A DNA stretch of 64,000 nt from Peronospora farinosa (GCA_947646735.1 CANTFK010000987.1:310001-374000); one strand, 5' to 3'; positions 21,618 to 32,212 are shown, numbered from the stretch's first letter. Notes: generated by a model from the letters alone, not told the origin. Numbers and translations are program-made.

Positions 21618-22727
21618 CACACAGGCTAAGCACCTGCCCAAGATGGGTCGGGAAATGCGGGAGCGCAGGAGGGGCGGGATGCCCTACTGTCGCGGCTCTG
21701 AAGCTACCCCTAAGTTCAGAGTGATCGAACAAATGGGTAGCATAGTCCCTGAGGTTCCGAAAGGTCGGACCTCAACCCTTTTGGTCTATAGCGCTCGAGT
21801 ACGAGGCTATGACCAAGTGATGACCCTTCTCGTGGATTCGGGTGCATCACAAAACTTTGTGAAACTTGCGGCTCTGAAAAAGAGTCCGGCGAGTTATAAG
21901 TCGCTTTGCCAGGATGGCAAGCGAGAAGAGGCGATCGTTCGTTTAGCGAACGGCGCGGTCGTTAAATCGGAGGGAGTTCGAGTTGAACTCGCCTTCAGTT
22001 TCAGTGACTTCTCTTGTAAAGAGAAGTTCACAGTGCTAGGTATGGAGAGTCCGTATGACCTCATCCTAGGCATGCCTTGGTTGGACAAACACCAAACATG
22101 GATAGACTGGCGTACGCGCACAGTCGCTAGCTCTACGCAAGACACCGGAAAGGATGTGCTCTTGCGAGAGGCTTATTTGGCTGATGCTGTGTTCAACACA
22201 GTCGAGGGTGCGATGACGGTATGTCAATCGACACCTGAGACTACCCAGCTCGAAAGGAGTGGTGTAGTTGGAAGTGCACTGGCGGAAAGCCAGATGACAC
22301 ATATTCCTACCCAGGTCGAAAAGACTGGTGTAGTGAATGGGGCGATGACAAGTAGTCATGCGTCCAATAGTCCTGCACAGAGCCGAGAGCCTGTGGCAGT
22401 TGATGGTGGGCTGACAGGAAATCAAGCGCCACAAGAACCGGCACAGATCCAAGAGCCTGGTGCGGTTGGAAGGAGTGCGTTAGCTGAGATAGCAACGACA
22501 CCTTCTTCCAGGTCAAAGGTCGTGGTGACTAGAAGAACGAGCACCAGACGTATTAAGACGATCAAGGGCACGTCGAAACGAGTGACCATTGGATCAGTCT
22601 CGGTCCAAGAGGACGGACCTACGAACGAGTTGTTCAAGGCCGTCGAAGACAAAATGCCGGAGGCTTCCTCATTTGAGGTGCTCCAACTTGTCTTGGCATC
22701 TTCCGAGGAGATAGTCTCTCGGAGATG
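21618..22727 (+). pseudogene. Gy-H copy 1 aspartic protease and spacer
   Basis: Reads through DTQAKHLPK, then a retropepsin domain with intact active site (TLLVDSGASQNFVKLAAL) and the second motif YDLILGMPWLDKH. A long low-complexity spacer (TTQLERSGVVGSALAES, PAQSREPVAVDGG) follows. It ends at a TGA at 22725-22727; copy 2 lacks that lesion (three extra bases, NLSEM) and reads on. Protease would cleave Gag-Pol; the spacer is of unknown role. Confidence 0.75.
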
Positions 22728-24004
22728 ACGTGGAATCTGTTTCTGTTTGAATAAAAGGAAGGAAAGATCGACGAGATAGTCGCACCAGTTCCAGAAGAGA
22801 ACGTGGTGGACTGTTGCTCTTCATCCACAATGGATGAGAGCGTCTTGGAGACCGACAAAAAGAAACGGTTCGCTGCTCAAGGCTGGGAAGCCTTGAAAGA
22901 CAGCCCGTTCTATGATGTTCTGTGGAAACACCGTGATGTGTTTCCAGCAGAAGTGCCGAGCCGCCTACCGGCCGATAGGAGCATCAGGCACGAAATTGAC
23001 CTGGAACCTGGCACCAAGTATTGTGTGACCAGGCAATGGCCGTTGCCGAAGGAACAAGTCGATTACATCGATGAGTTCTTCGACAAGCGAGCCAAGGCGA
23101 GACATGTACGTGAGAGCAAATCGCCTCACTGCAGCTCGACCTTCTGTGTGCGTAAAGCCACGGGTGGATGGCGGATGGCTCATGCTTGTAATAAGCTGAA
23201 CACAGCCACCATCTCGACGCTAAACGCCGATCCCGCGGAAAGATGTCTTGTTGAATTCCATGGGAAAGTCAACTATCTTTTTCGCGTTATTCTGAAGGAT
23301 GGCTACTATCGGGTTCTCATGAGAGATTCCGATGTAGCCAAAACGGCAGTAAGCACCCCAAGCGGTATGCTGTGAGAGTGGCTTGTGATGCCACAAGGGT
23401 TGAAAAATGCTCCGGCAACATTCAATCCAGTGGTAGCTCACGTGATGCGTCAGCATCGTGCCTACGCGCCCCATGTGTTTTGACAATTTATTCTTGCATA
23501 GTAGGGCAGAAGACGCTTTGAGCGCGGCAGCACACCTCTCGCCTAGGATGGCGAGATGGCTAACATTCTTATCGATTCTATTTCAAAGTTGAATATAAGC
23601 CGGGTAAGTCGAATGTCTTGGCTGACGCTTTATCGCGCAGACCAGACTTCGAGGCAAGACACCAGAAGAGTGTGTCTCGTGCGAAAGCACAGGTTGAGTC
23701 GTCAACATTGGCATCCATGAAGGACTACCATGTGACGAGCTCATTTGGCCTCCGATATCAAGGAGTGTTACAGTCAGGACGAACATTGTAGCCTGCTGTC
23801 GAATCACTTTGGTGGACGAAAGGTTACCCTTCCGTCGCACCTCAAAGCGAAACTAAATCGCTCTAGTTATAGTGATGGCCTATAATGGCATCAGCTATCA
23901 CCTTATGATTCCTTAAGAATCTATGTCCCTCATGACATAGATCTCAAGCTGATGATACTTCACGAGTGCCATGATGCGCCATCTAGTGGGCATCTGGGCC
24001 GTGA
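22728..24004 (+). pseudogene. Gy-H copy 1 RT/RNase H remnant and start of integrase
   Basis: The RT fingers are recognisable (PSRLPADRSIRHEIDLEPGTKY, SPHCSSTFCVRKATGGWRM). They are followed by TPSGML, an in-frame TGA (23373-23375) and EWLVMPQGLKNAPATF. The catalytic motif reads MCFDN and the frame then jumps from RAEDALSAA to the end of RNase H (HLSPRMARWL), so most of the palm, thumb and RNase H is deleted. The integrase N-terminal finger begins at YVPHDIDLKLMILHECHDAPSSGHL and is cut at 24004 by Gy-I, resuming at 32218. Copy 2 (42231-43610) has the same deletion. Confidence 0.78.
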
Positions 24005-24346
24005 TGTAATGGGCTACATTACACATATAGCATTAACACAAATAAACAATTACATATGTAGGCAGGTGCTGGGCCCGAATAGCGGGCACAGCGTGGTAAT
24101 TTATTATTGGTTTATTATTGGGCCTAAAGTCCCCAATATGGACCAATGATAAATCAACCTGAAATTGTGTGGTTCCCGAAAGGCGGGAACACTGTCGTAT
24201 TTATTACGACTAAAATCTTCGTAATTAGTACGAATTAAAACCAAAATAAAAATTAGAGTTAAATTTACTTAATACCTAATACTCGGGCTTGAGTCTTCCT
24301 CAAGCGCACGTGTAAGCTAGTGACGGTACGTTCTAGCCCCGTTACA
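24005..24346 (+). repeat. Gy-I 5' LTR
   Basis: Starts TGTAATGGGCTACATTACA (itself containing the inverted TGTAAT/ATTACA), ends CCCCGTTACA. The partner is 31871-32212. Confidence 0.93.
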
Positions 24347-24348
24347 CC

Positions 24349-24367
24349 TGGTAGCACTTTGTAGTCC
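24349..24367 (+). promoter_or_regulatory. Gy-I primer-binding site
   Basis: TGGTAGCACTTTGTAGTCC, 2 nt after the LTR end, similar to that of Gy-H. Confidence 0.55.
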
Positions 24368-24372
24368 TTCCT

Positions 24373-25422
24373 ATGCCCGAATTTGGGATGAGCGAATCGT
24401 CGTACTTTGACGCTCCAGATTTATTTCTGGAGCACGCGACCTTCCCCCATCTTACTGGTGTTGAGTGGGATGCCCTTAATCGCCTCGCGGCGATATCGGG
24501 AGAGGCATTCGTCGCGTCGTTGATGAGATCAGCGACCCCTGACGCGCAACGTCTCGCCATACATGAGTTTATGGCACGCGAGCTCGCCAAATCCAACCGG
24601 CGAGGCTTAACTCCCTCGCGCCCTTCACGTAATGAGGCCGTGAAGATGGAAACCTCCTTCTACTCTGGAGAAGGTAAGGACCGGTTATCGCTGAACCGGT
24701 GGTTCCGAGAAGTTGATATCGCCATCGCCTCGAGACTTCTTGAGGCTCCACAGGCGAAGGTCAACTTTCTTCTTTCCTGCCTCACCGGGAAGGCCAAGGA
24801 GTGGGCCCTTGGTAAACTCGTTGTGGACGAGCACGCATTTCCCACCTTGGATACCATCCAGGACGATCTCCGTCTTGCCTTCGAGCCACCACAAGAGGAG
24901 AAACTGGTGCGATCAAGATTCCTGTCGATGCGACAGGGTAAAATGGCGATGCGCGACTACGTACAGATGGCTAGGCATCTGGCGTCGTGTATTATCACGC
25001 ACCCCATGGACATGTACACACAGGTGAATGTCTTTGTGGATGGTATGCGTGAGGGGCAGACCCGCTTATCGCTGGAGCGCGCCGAGCCTGCCACATTGGA
25101 GGAGGCATTCGCCATCGCACTCCGTGAAGACTTTAGGGTCACAAAGGCCTATGCCAAACCCTCGGTCGTCAGCGTTCCCCGGCCTTCTGGCCCAGAACCT
25201 ATGGAGATCGACGTTATTGAGTCGTCGGGTGACCGGCGACGTGTCTTTCATCATAAAGGTGACGCTCGCACCGGGCGTCCAATGGTTTGCTTTCGTTGTC
25301 GCAAGCCAGGACATCGCGCGGCAGAGTGCCGTGCGCCAGCTCCATTATCGGTGCAAGTAGTGGACGCCCATCATGAGGGTGCTGTACCGGCCGCACGTCC
25401 AAAAAACGGTCGGGACCAGTAG
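24373..25422 (+). CDS. Gy-I gag with CCHC zinc knuckle
   Basis: An intact 349-residue frame from ATG 24373 to TAG 25420-25422. Residues about 95-230 form a retrotransposon gag domain ([57 protein letters not shown]). A CCHC knuckle ([14 protein letters not shown]) lies near residue 305. It is the capsid and nucleocapsid precursor of the virus-like particle. The last codons contain a heptamer A AAA AAC at 25401-25407, after which the -1 frame is open into protease. No defect is seen in this gene. Confidence 0.9.
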   Translation: MPEFGMSESSYFDAPDLFLEHATFPHLTGVEWDALNRLAAISGEAFVASLMRSATPDAQRLAIHEFMARELAKSNRRGLTPSRPSRNEAVKMETSFYSGEGKDRLSLNRWFREVDIAIASRLLEAPQAKVNFLLSCLTGKAKEWALGKLVVDEHAFPTLDTIQDDLRLAFEPPQEEKLVRSRFLSMRQGKMAMRDYVQMARHLASCIITHPMDMYTQVNVFVDGMREGQTRLSLERAEPATLEEAFAIALREDFRVTKAYAKPSVVSVPRPSGPEPMEIDVIESSGDRRRVFHHKGDARTGRPMVCFRCRKPGHRAAECRAPAPLSVQVVDAHHEGAVPAARPKNGRDQ

Positions 25423-25442
25423 GTGCAGGGCGCCCTACTGGT
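25401..25442 (+). promoter_or_regulatory. Predicted -1 ribosomal frameshift signal of Gy-I gag-pol
   Basis: The heptamer A AAA AAC (25401-25407) is in the correct gag phase (CCA AAA AAC). A 7-nt spacer follows, then a perfect 9-bp stem ACCAGTAGG (25415-25423) with CCTACTGGT (25434-25442) around a 10-nt loop. The gag stop TAG lies within the 5' arm. The -1 frame is open from here into protease. Confidence 0.8.
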
Positions 25443-27029
25443 TGGAACGGAGGTCCGGGTCTTCCGGTGGCAGCCCAACCTTCCAGTCCTCCTGCGCTAC
25501 GCGCACGGTTAAATGCCACCACTACGAGTGGTGATTCACGTCTGATTATTGTCAGTTTACATGTCGCCGGCGTCCGGCGACCTCTGCGAGCACTCCTGGA
25601 CTCAGGAGCAACAAACAATTTCTTTCGTGAATCTTGTTTGTCGATGCTGCCTCCCAGCATTCAGGTCCGTGAGGGACCTGGCCAAGTCGTCGTCATGTTG
25701 GCTGACGGGAAACCACACCGCGTATCGCGGCGCGAAGTGTCGTTGCCGTATACGTTTGATGGCTTTCGCAGTAATGATGATTTCTTGGTGATCGCGATGA
25801 ATTATGCATTCGATTGCATACTGGGCATGCCATGGTTGGCACGTTATAAGCCCCAGATCGACTGGTTAGCCAGATCAGTGAGACGTCGACGCAAGTTCGA
25901 TGTCAGTGAAGTGTTTACCCATCTCTTGGTATCTCCAAGTGACTGGCCAAACGTCACAGTCGTGGATCGCGATTCCACGACGTTGGCGGTGCACATAGCG
26001 AGCGATGGACCTCTCTGCACTGCTTGTGCTGTTCTTCGGGACACAAGTGACAGTGACTCCTCGCTACAAAGCGAAGAGGACGACGAGGACGACGCGGTCG
26101 AACAGGGGTTCCCGCGCGTCATTAATGCGGTTGAACAGGGGTTCCCGCACGTGAATGCAGTGGTTGAACCGGGGTTCCCATCTGCACCTATTGTGGTCGA
26201 GCAGGGGCTCTCACAAGGGCATTGTGGCGACGAGCAAGAGCTCGCCAGCGAGTGTGACGTGGACGGACAGGAGTCCTCACGCGAGAGCATGATGGTCGAA
26301 CCGGGGTTCCCATCATCACCCACTGTGGTCGAACCGAGGTATCCACATGGGCATATTGTGGTCGAGCAGGGGATCCCACACGTGTACAACGTGGACGGAC
26401 AGGAGTCCCCACGCGAGAGCATGATGGTCGAACCGGGGTTCCCATCATCACCCACTGTGGTCGAACCGAGGTTCCCACATGGGCATACTGTGGTCGAGCA
26501 GGGGATCCCACACGAGTACAACGTGGACGGACAGGAGTCCCCACGCGAGAGCATGATGGTCGAACCGGGGTTCCCATCATCACCCACTGTGGTCGAACCG
26601 AGGTTCCCACATGGGCATACTGTGGTCGAGCAGGGGATCCCACACGAGTACAACGTGGACGGACAGGAGTCCCCACGCGAGAGCATGATGGTCGAACCGG
26701 GGTTCCCATCATCACCCACTGTGGTCGAATCGAGGTTCCCACATGGGCATATTGTGGTCGAGCAGGGGATCCCACACGAGTACAACGTGGACGGACAGGA
26801 GTCCCCACGCGAGAGCATGATGGTCGAACCGGGGTTCCCATCATCACCCACTGTGGTCGAACCGAGGTTCCCACATGGGCATACTGTGGTTGAGCAGGGG
26901 CTCCCACACGGGTTTACGGCGGCCGAGCAGGAGCTCCCGCAGCAAGTGTCGACGGTCGAGTTTGGGGTACCCCCGTCCAGTGTTTCCGGCATCTTGGATG
27001 ACGACATCCAGTGCCTAAAGGAGGGGTGA
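25408..27029 (+). CDS. Gy-I protease and repeat-bearing spacer (pol, first part)
   Basis: Open in the -1 frame relative to gag, with no natural ATG needed. The retropepsin domain has an intact triad ([13 protein letters not shown]) and the second motif [19 protein letters not shown]. From about 26100 the product becomes a repeat of 44 residues ([18 protein letters not shown], then [20 protein letters not shown]). The frame closes at TGA 27027-27029. RT resumes in an open frame from about 27264, so some sequence between is untranslated or shifted. Confidence 0.8.
26288..26910 (+). repeat. 132-bp tandem repeat in Gy-I pol
   Basis: Starts of GCATGATGGTCGAACC at about 26288, 26420, 26552, 26684 and 26816 give an exact 132-bp period, five copies, nearly identical. 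Internally each unit is built from the shorter theme GGTCGA(A/G)C(A/C)GGGG. The multiple of 3 preserves the frame on both strands. Confidence 0.92.
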
Positions 27030-27263
27030 TGGTTTATCACCTGACTGCGGTTCGCCAGCTTCGAGTAGTGACTCGAAACACGATGGGGACAACAGCACCA
27101 AGAATTTAGCGTCGGAATGTGTCCACTCTATTGTGTACGTGGAAGGGAGTCCACAAAGGCGCCAATATATCGAAGTCGAAAGTCCTTCTCGTGATGCGTC
27201 TTCCATTACAAGCCTTCCAGGGCTTTCCTGGAAGCATTCCTACGTGACCTTAAAGGAGGCACT

Positions 27264-28420
27264 GTGGAACAAGTGTGTCTAATCACCAACGAGGTGGTTA
27301 CCGTGGCAAACGAGGAGCATATGACGCGTCCTCAAAGCGCTGAGCCGAAGTCTGCGCGTGAAGAAAGGTTTGCATCACAGTCATGGGAGGCCCTGCGAGA
27401 GTCTGGTAACCCCGTCTACGACATTGCTCGTGAGTATGCAGACGTGCTCCCGGACAAGATCCCGGCTGAACTTCCTGCGGACCGCGGTGTTCGGCACGAG
27501 ATTGATCTCGTGCCAGGGTCGAAGTATTGTGTGACACGGCAGTGGCCGTTGCCTCGAGATCAAGTCGAAGCTATTGACGCATTCTTTGAAGGCCGCCGCA
27601 AAGCGGGTCATGTGCGGGAGAGTATCTCACCACATTCGAGTCCAACCTTCTGCGTGAAGAAGGCTACGGGAGGCTGGCGGATAGTGCATGCGTTCAATAA
27701 GTTGAATGATGCCACTATTCCTGCGCAAACGCCAATTCCCAGGAAGGACATGGTGCTGAATTCCATGTCAGGTAGTGTCATCTTCAGTGCCATCGACTTG
27801 ACCGATGGCTTTTACCAGATTTTGATGCGCCCGAGCGATATCCCACTCACCGCGGTGAGCACCCCGAGTGGCATGCTATGAGAGTGGCTGGTAATGCCAC
27901 AAGGGTTGAATAACGCTCCGGCCACTTTCAATCGCATGGTGTCTCAAGTGTTGAGACCTCTTCGGAACTTTGCCCCAAGTTATTTTGACGATATCTTCGT
28001 CCATAGTCGCGCCGAGGGCAACCTCAACGATGTCCAAGTTCACCTTCAACACCTGAAGCAAGTGTTTCAAGTTATGCGGGACAACAAGTTGTACGCGAAT
28101 CTCAAGAAGTGTGTCTTTTTTGCACCGGAGATTCCGGTGTTAGGTTGCTATGTGAGTAAATCGGGAGTTCGAGCTGATCCAGAGAAGGTGTCGTCCATCT
28201 GTTCTTGGCCCACACCCAAGAACCCTACGGAGCTGCGCCAGTGGCTCGGCTTGGCTAATTATTTGCACAAGTATACGAAGGATTATGCTGGTTCTATCCA
28301 GCCTTTGTCTTCACTCTTGAAGAAAGACGCCACGTGGTTGTGGCGTCCCGAGCACCAAGCAGCCTTCGAAGTAGTAAAGAAGAGCCTAGCGTCAGCGCCA
28401 GTCCTGACGACTCCAAGCCG
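27264..28420 (+). pseudogene. Gy-I reverse transcriptase
   Basis: Contains LPADRGVRHEIDLVPGSKYC, HSSPTFCVKKATGGWRIVHA, IDLTDGFYQILM, TPSGML, TGA (27879-27881), EWLVMPQGLNNAPATFNRMV, the catalytic YFDDIFVHSRA, LGCYVSKSGVRADPEKV and LANYLHKYTKDYAGS. Apart from the TGA (Trp expected) and a frameshift near 28405 after LASAPVL, the RT is complete. It would copy element RNA into cDNA in the particle. Confidence 0.88.
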
Positions 28421-29866
28421 TTCCACGTGGTTTGCGACGCCAGTGATTTTGCAATCGGTTGTGCCCTCATGCAATTTAATGATGAGGGCCGTGAACGAGT
28501 CGTGAGTTATCAGTCGCGACAGATGAAGCCAGCTGAGAAGAGCTATCCGGTTCACGACAAGGAGTTATTAGCGATGCGCTATGCACTCATCAAGTTTTGC
28601 GTGCATCTCCTTGGTGAAAGTACGTTTGCTTTGTACACCGATCATGCATCGCTGCGCACAGCGATGAAGAGCCCACACCTGTCCCAACGGATGGCACGAT
28701 GGCTCTCATTCTTCTCTGAGTACAACTTCGTCGTGCATTACAAGCCAGGCAAGACCAATATTCTCGCTGACGCCTTGTCACGACGTCCCGACTACGATCC
28801 TCGGACTGCTCTGAGTCGCTAGGCTACTGATGACGAGGACGATGATGACCGATGTGCAATGTGTGTATCGCTGAACTTAACTCGGGTTACACCCAAGCCG
28901 TGTTTATTTGATGAGATCGTCGCAGCGTACAAGGGTGACTCAGATTATGCAGACATTATCGAGTATCTGCGTTCTCCCAGCGATGCTGCACTGGGAGCAT
29001 TATCCCGTACCAAGCGCGACCATATTCATCGATACAGTTTAGAGGGCGATTTGCTTCTGTATAGCATCGACCAATTCGATGCTCCTCGCACGGTGATTGC
29101 CAACGACATGGATTTGCGTGCAAGAATCATTCACGAGTACCACGATGCTCCTGCTGGCGGCCATTTAGGCCGCGAAAAGACTTTCGCGGCTGTGTCTCGA
29201 GACTTCTTCTGGCCCCACATGTATAAGTGGGTACGCAACTGGATCCGAACGTGCGAAATATGCCAGCGTGTGAAGCCATCTCCATCGTCGCAGGCTCCAT
29301 TACAAACGTTACCAATTGCAGCAGAGGCCTGGAGATCAGTTTCGATGGACTTCATCTTCGGGCTTGCGCCCGATAGCCAAGCTCGAACGGGCATCTTGGT
29401 CTTTGTTGACAGATTCAGCAAGATGACACATCTCGTGCCTGTTCACGCTAAGGTCACCGCGGCAGAGACCGCGGCGCACTTCATCGACGCGGTGTTCCGT
29501 CATCATGGCCTTCCAGAAAACATTGTTTCGGACCGTGACCCGCGATTTACGTCCGCATTTTGGACATCACTTTTCGAGCTCCTCGGGACAAAACTGCTGA
29601 TGTCGACGGCAGCCCATCCGGAAACGGATGGGCAGACCGAGCGCGTGAACCGAGTCCTCGAAGATGTTCTTCGGAGTTATGCTACGTCATTTACAAGTTG
29701 GAGTGCATTTTTACCACTCGCTGAGTTCGCACTCAACAACGCCGTACACGCGTCAACAGGGTTGACGCCATTTTTTGTGAATTCGACTCTTCACCCTCGT
29801 GTTCCTACTGTCCTGGCCGTGGGGCGTCCCACAACACCTAGTGGCTCCACTCTGGGGGGGGGATAA
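28405..29866 (+). pseudogene. Gy-I RNase H and integrase
   Basis: RNase H: PFHVVCDASDFAIGCALMQF, EKSYPVHDKELLAM, ALYTDHASL, TNILADALSRRPDY. A TAG at 28820-28822 interrupts the frame, which continues as integrase. The integrase has an HHCC finger (HEYHDAPAGGHLGREKT, CEICQRVK) and the DDE core: SMDFIFGL, VSDRDPRFTS, DGQTERVNR. The frame ends at TAA 29864-29866 just after a run of nine G; one base more or less there joins it to the chromodomain ORF, so a homopolymer indel is likely. It inserts the cDNA. Confidence 0.88.
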
Positions 29867-31319
29867 AGGTGATAAACAAGGATCGAGTGCAGCTCACGGT
29901 ATTTTGAGCGCGAATGCAGTAACACGATCCAAGGCAAAGACGGCCATTTTGACGCCATCAGACGTGGCGTCCCCATTAGCTCGATGGACTGCGCAGACAT
30001 TGATTGACCCGTCTTCGGGTAAGCGTTCCCCTACTGCCAACTACGCGCCGATTGAGTCGGCGCGACCAATTGATGACATGGCCGTGTCGGAATTTATACT
30101 CCAACGTCAAGCCATCACCAGGTTTGTACGCGACGCACTACAAACTGCTGTAGACCTACAGAAGGAGAACGCTGACAAACATGGAAGAAAGAACATGAGC
30201 AAGTTTGAGAAAGGTGACCGTGTATTATTATCTACGGAAGGTTTAAGGGATTCTGCGGTCACTAATCTGGGCGCGAGTAAACTCGCGCCACGCTTCATCG
30301 GTCCATTCAAGGTTCTGAAGGCAATTGGCGACGCTTATACACTCGACGTCCCCTCTTCACTGCGACTCCACCCGACATTCTATGTCGGGCGGCTGAAGGA
30401 ATATCTTCCGGCTACGCTTCACGGTTTGGCTCCGACGCCGGCTTCAGGGGTTCGTAAGTCGAACGGCCTTCCCGTCGTGCTCGACGCGCCGATGACATGG
30501 GGCGGGGTCTCGATCCCGTCTGAACCTGACCAAGCATCTGGCGCTCCAGAACCCTTATCCGCTCGAGCAGTTCACGGTTCGACTGTCGGTTCTCACTCGC
30601 AGTCTTCTACGCCTGGGCAGCACGTTCACTGGCAGCCTCAGCCTCCAGCCGAGCATCGGCAGCTATGTTCACGGCCTGATCAACATCGTCCTGAGCAACC
30701 AGGACGCCAGCTCTACCACCGCGAGGGCCCTCCTCCGCTTGTTGATGCGGAGGGACAGGTGCGCTGGATTGTAGACCGCATTGTGGGTCACGAGGACCCT
30801 CCACAACCATTACTGCAGTCGGCTCATGAGAAGCGTGCGGTTCCATCCGTGCGTAGGTACCGAGTACGTTGGCTTGGATTCCCTCCCGAGCAGGATACAT
30901 GGGAACCACGTTCCTCGCTCCTTCGTGACGTTCCAGATGTGGTTCTGTCGTATGAAGCCACGAAGTCGGACTATTCCAAGGCGGGCGAGCACGCGAACGC
31001 TCTCGTGACAAACGAGAGCGGTAAGGAGATTCACGTTGTCGGAAACGGGAACGATGACCAGAACGAGAACGATGTCGCGAACGAGAACGACGCCGTGAAC
31101 GAGAACGTCGCGGTGAATACATATCACGATTGCGAGGCGAGAATCGCGAAGCAGGACGGACAAGCGAACGTGTCGCTGCCCTGCGCTGATGATCCCGCGG
31201 AGATTGACTCCGCTGTCGCGAGTGGTGCTGCCAGCGAGGCGCACCACGAACAACTGCGCTTCTCCGTTCGCTCAGACTTCGCTCATACTTTGCAATCCAA
31301 CTTCGTTCGCGATCGCTGA
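29850..31319 (+). CDS. Gy-I integrase C-terminus and chromodomain
   Basis: Continues pol in the +1 frame: LQKENADKHGRKNMSKFEKG, DRVLLSTEGL, APRFIGPFKVLKAIGDAYTL, RLHPTFYVGRLKEY (the conserved GPY/F region). A chromodomain-like module follows (YRVRWLGFPPEQDTWEPRSSL) at about 30850-30930. After it comes a tail with repeats NENDVANENDAVNENVA. Chromodomains can direct integration to marked chromatin. The last 710 bp overlap the antisense ORF on the other strand. Confidence 0.82.
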   Translation, partial: LWGGDKGDKQGSSAAHGILSANAVTRSKAKTAILTPSDVASPLARWTAQTLIDPSSGKRSPTANYAPIESARPIDDMAVSEFILQRQAITRFVRDALQTAVDLQKENADKHGRKNMSKFEKGDRVLLSTEGLRDSAVTNLGASKLAPRFIGPFKVLKAIGDAYTLDVPSSLRLHPTFYVGRLKEYLPATLHGLAPTPASGVRKSNGLPVVLDAPMTWGGVSIPSEPDQASGAPEPLSARAVHGSTVGSHSQSSTPGQHVHWQPQPPAEHRQLCSRPDQHRPEQPGRQLYHREGPPPLVDAEGQVRWIVDRIVGHEDPPQPLLQSAHEKRAVPSVRRYRVRWLGFPPEQDTWEPRSSLLRDVPDVVLSYEATKSDYSKAGEHANALVTNESGKEIHVVGNGNDDQNENDVANENDAVNENVAVNTYHDCEARIAKQDGQANVSLPCADDPAEIDSAVASGAASEAHHEQLRFSVRSDFAHTLQSNFVRDR

Positions 31320-31791
31320 GTGGACACTCAGCGATGTGTCGTCGCCATTCGTCATGAGTTGGGCGTGGAGTCGAGTCACAAGATTGGCATCCTTCATTGA
31401 CATGGACGAAGCAGAGACGGTCCTCATTCCAAGCTTCCTCACACACTCTTTCGCGTAGCGCGCCGATGGAGAGATCGGCGCGAAGTTCCTTTCGATTGGC
31501 TAGCCATAACTGGAAGCTGCTACCATCCTCGAGCATCCGATTCCAACGTTGGATGAAGGTGCACCAAGAACGTTGTAGAGCTTCATGCTCGATTCCATCA
31601 AGACCTTTCCCGCGCAGTTTTCGAAATCGGCGGAAGTAGCCCCGCATCATGTCCAGTGAGTCCGGAGCGTGAGCTCCGGACAAGTCGTACAGCGACCAAG
31701 GTATGAGCTGCCGCGCCATGATGCTGGTTGATGCACTCCCGCTGATGTATCTTGGGCGTCCTGCTGGATTGGGTTCTGGGTCTCCGGACAT
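30607..31791 (-). CDS. Gy-I antisense ORF: RS-rich protein
   Basis: A 394-residue unbroken frame opposite to pol, from ATG 31791 (MSGDPEPNPAGRPRYISG), 79 nt from the 3' LTR, to TAG 30607. The first 165 residues look globular (QLIPWSLYDLSGAHAPDSLD, SWCTFIQRWNRMLEDGSSF, LRERVCEEAWNEDRLCFVHV, plus Cys/His in CQSCDSTPRPTHDEWRRHIAEC). The middle is an Arg/Ser domain (SRSRRRSRSRHRSRSGHRSR), and the end is Ala/Glu-rich. RS domains are typical of nuclear RNA-binding proteins, but the function here is unknown. It overlaps the chromodomain ORF by 713 nt in antisense. Position and start mirror the antisense ORFs of Gy-G and Gy-H. Confidence 0.68.
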   Translation of the reverse strand: MSGDPEPNPAGRPRYISGSASTSIMARQLIPWSLYDLSGAHAPDSLDMMRGYFRRFRKLRGKGLDGIEHEALQRSWCTFIQRWNRMLEDGSSFQLWLANRKELRADLSIGALRERVCEEAWNEDRLCFVHVNEGCQSCDSTPRPTHDEWRRHIAECPLSDRERSWIAKYERSLSERRSAVVRGAPRWQHHSRQRSQSPRDHQRRAATRSLVRPASRFSPRNRDMYSPRRSRSRRRSRSRHRSRSGHRSRFRQRESPYRSRLSRERSRARPPWNSPTSWLHTTEPHLERHEGARNVVPMYPAREGIQANVLGTYARMEPHASHEPTAVMVVEGPRDPQCGLQSSAPVPPHQQAEEGPRGGRAGVLVAQDDVDQAVNIAADARLEAEAASERAAQA

Positions 31792-31870
31792 TGCTTATTC
31801 GTTTGTGGGCGAAGGGTTTTCGACAGTTGAGCACTCACGGTTGGTGAGTGCTGTCATGAGAAGGGGGTGA

Positions 31871-32212
31871 TGTAATGGGCTACATTACACATATAGCATT
31901 AACACAAATAAACAATTACATATGTAGGCAGGTGCTGGGCCCGAATAGCGGGCACAGCGTGGTAATTTATTATTGGTTTATTATTGGGCCTAAAGTCCCC
32001 AATATGGACCAATGATAAATCAACCTGAAATTGTGTGGTTCCCGAAAGGCGGGAACACTGTCGTATTTATTACGACTAAAATCTTCGTAATTAGTACGAA
32101 TTAAAACCAAAATAAAAATCAGAGTTAAATTTACTTAATACCTAATACTCGGGCTCGAGTCTTCCTCAAGCGCACGTGTAAGCTAGTGACGGTACGTTCT
32201 AGCCCCGTTACA
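31871..32212 (+). repeat. Gy-I 3' LTR
   Basis: Preceded by the purine tract GAGAAGGGGGTGA and followed by the duplication CGTGA. About two differences from the 5' LTR. Confidence 0.93.

Larger units (their letters stand above)
24005..32212 (+). mobile_element. Gy-I: young Ty3/Gypsy element with antisense ORF
   Basis: An 8208-bp insert with 342-bp LTRs, flanked by CGTGA at 24000-24004 and 32213-32217. The undisturbed site in copy 2 (about 43333) has CGTGA once. Gene order: gag with zinc knuckle, protease with 132-bp repeats, RT, RNase H, integrase, chromodomain, and an opposing ORF. By eye the LTRs differ at only two positions, so the insertion is recent. Pol nevertheless has a TGA in RT, a frameshift near 28405, a TAG at 28820 and a frameshift in a G-run near 29860. 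Confidence 0.93.

Noticed and set aside
25844..27040. Long minus-strand ORFs over the Gy-I 132-bp repeats (398 and 239 codons)
   Set aside because: The 132-bp period is a multiple of three, so any open frame in one unit stays open in all; no counterpart at this place in the other families.
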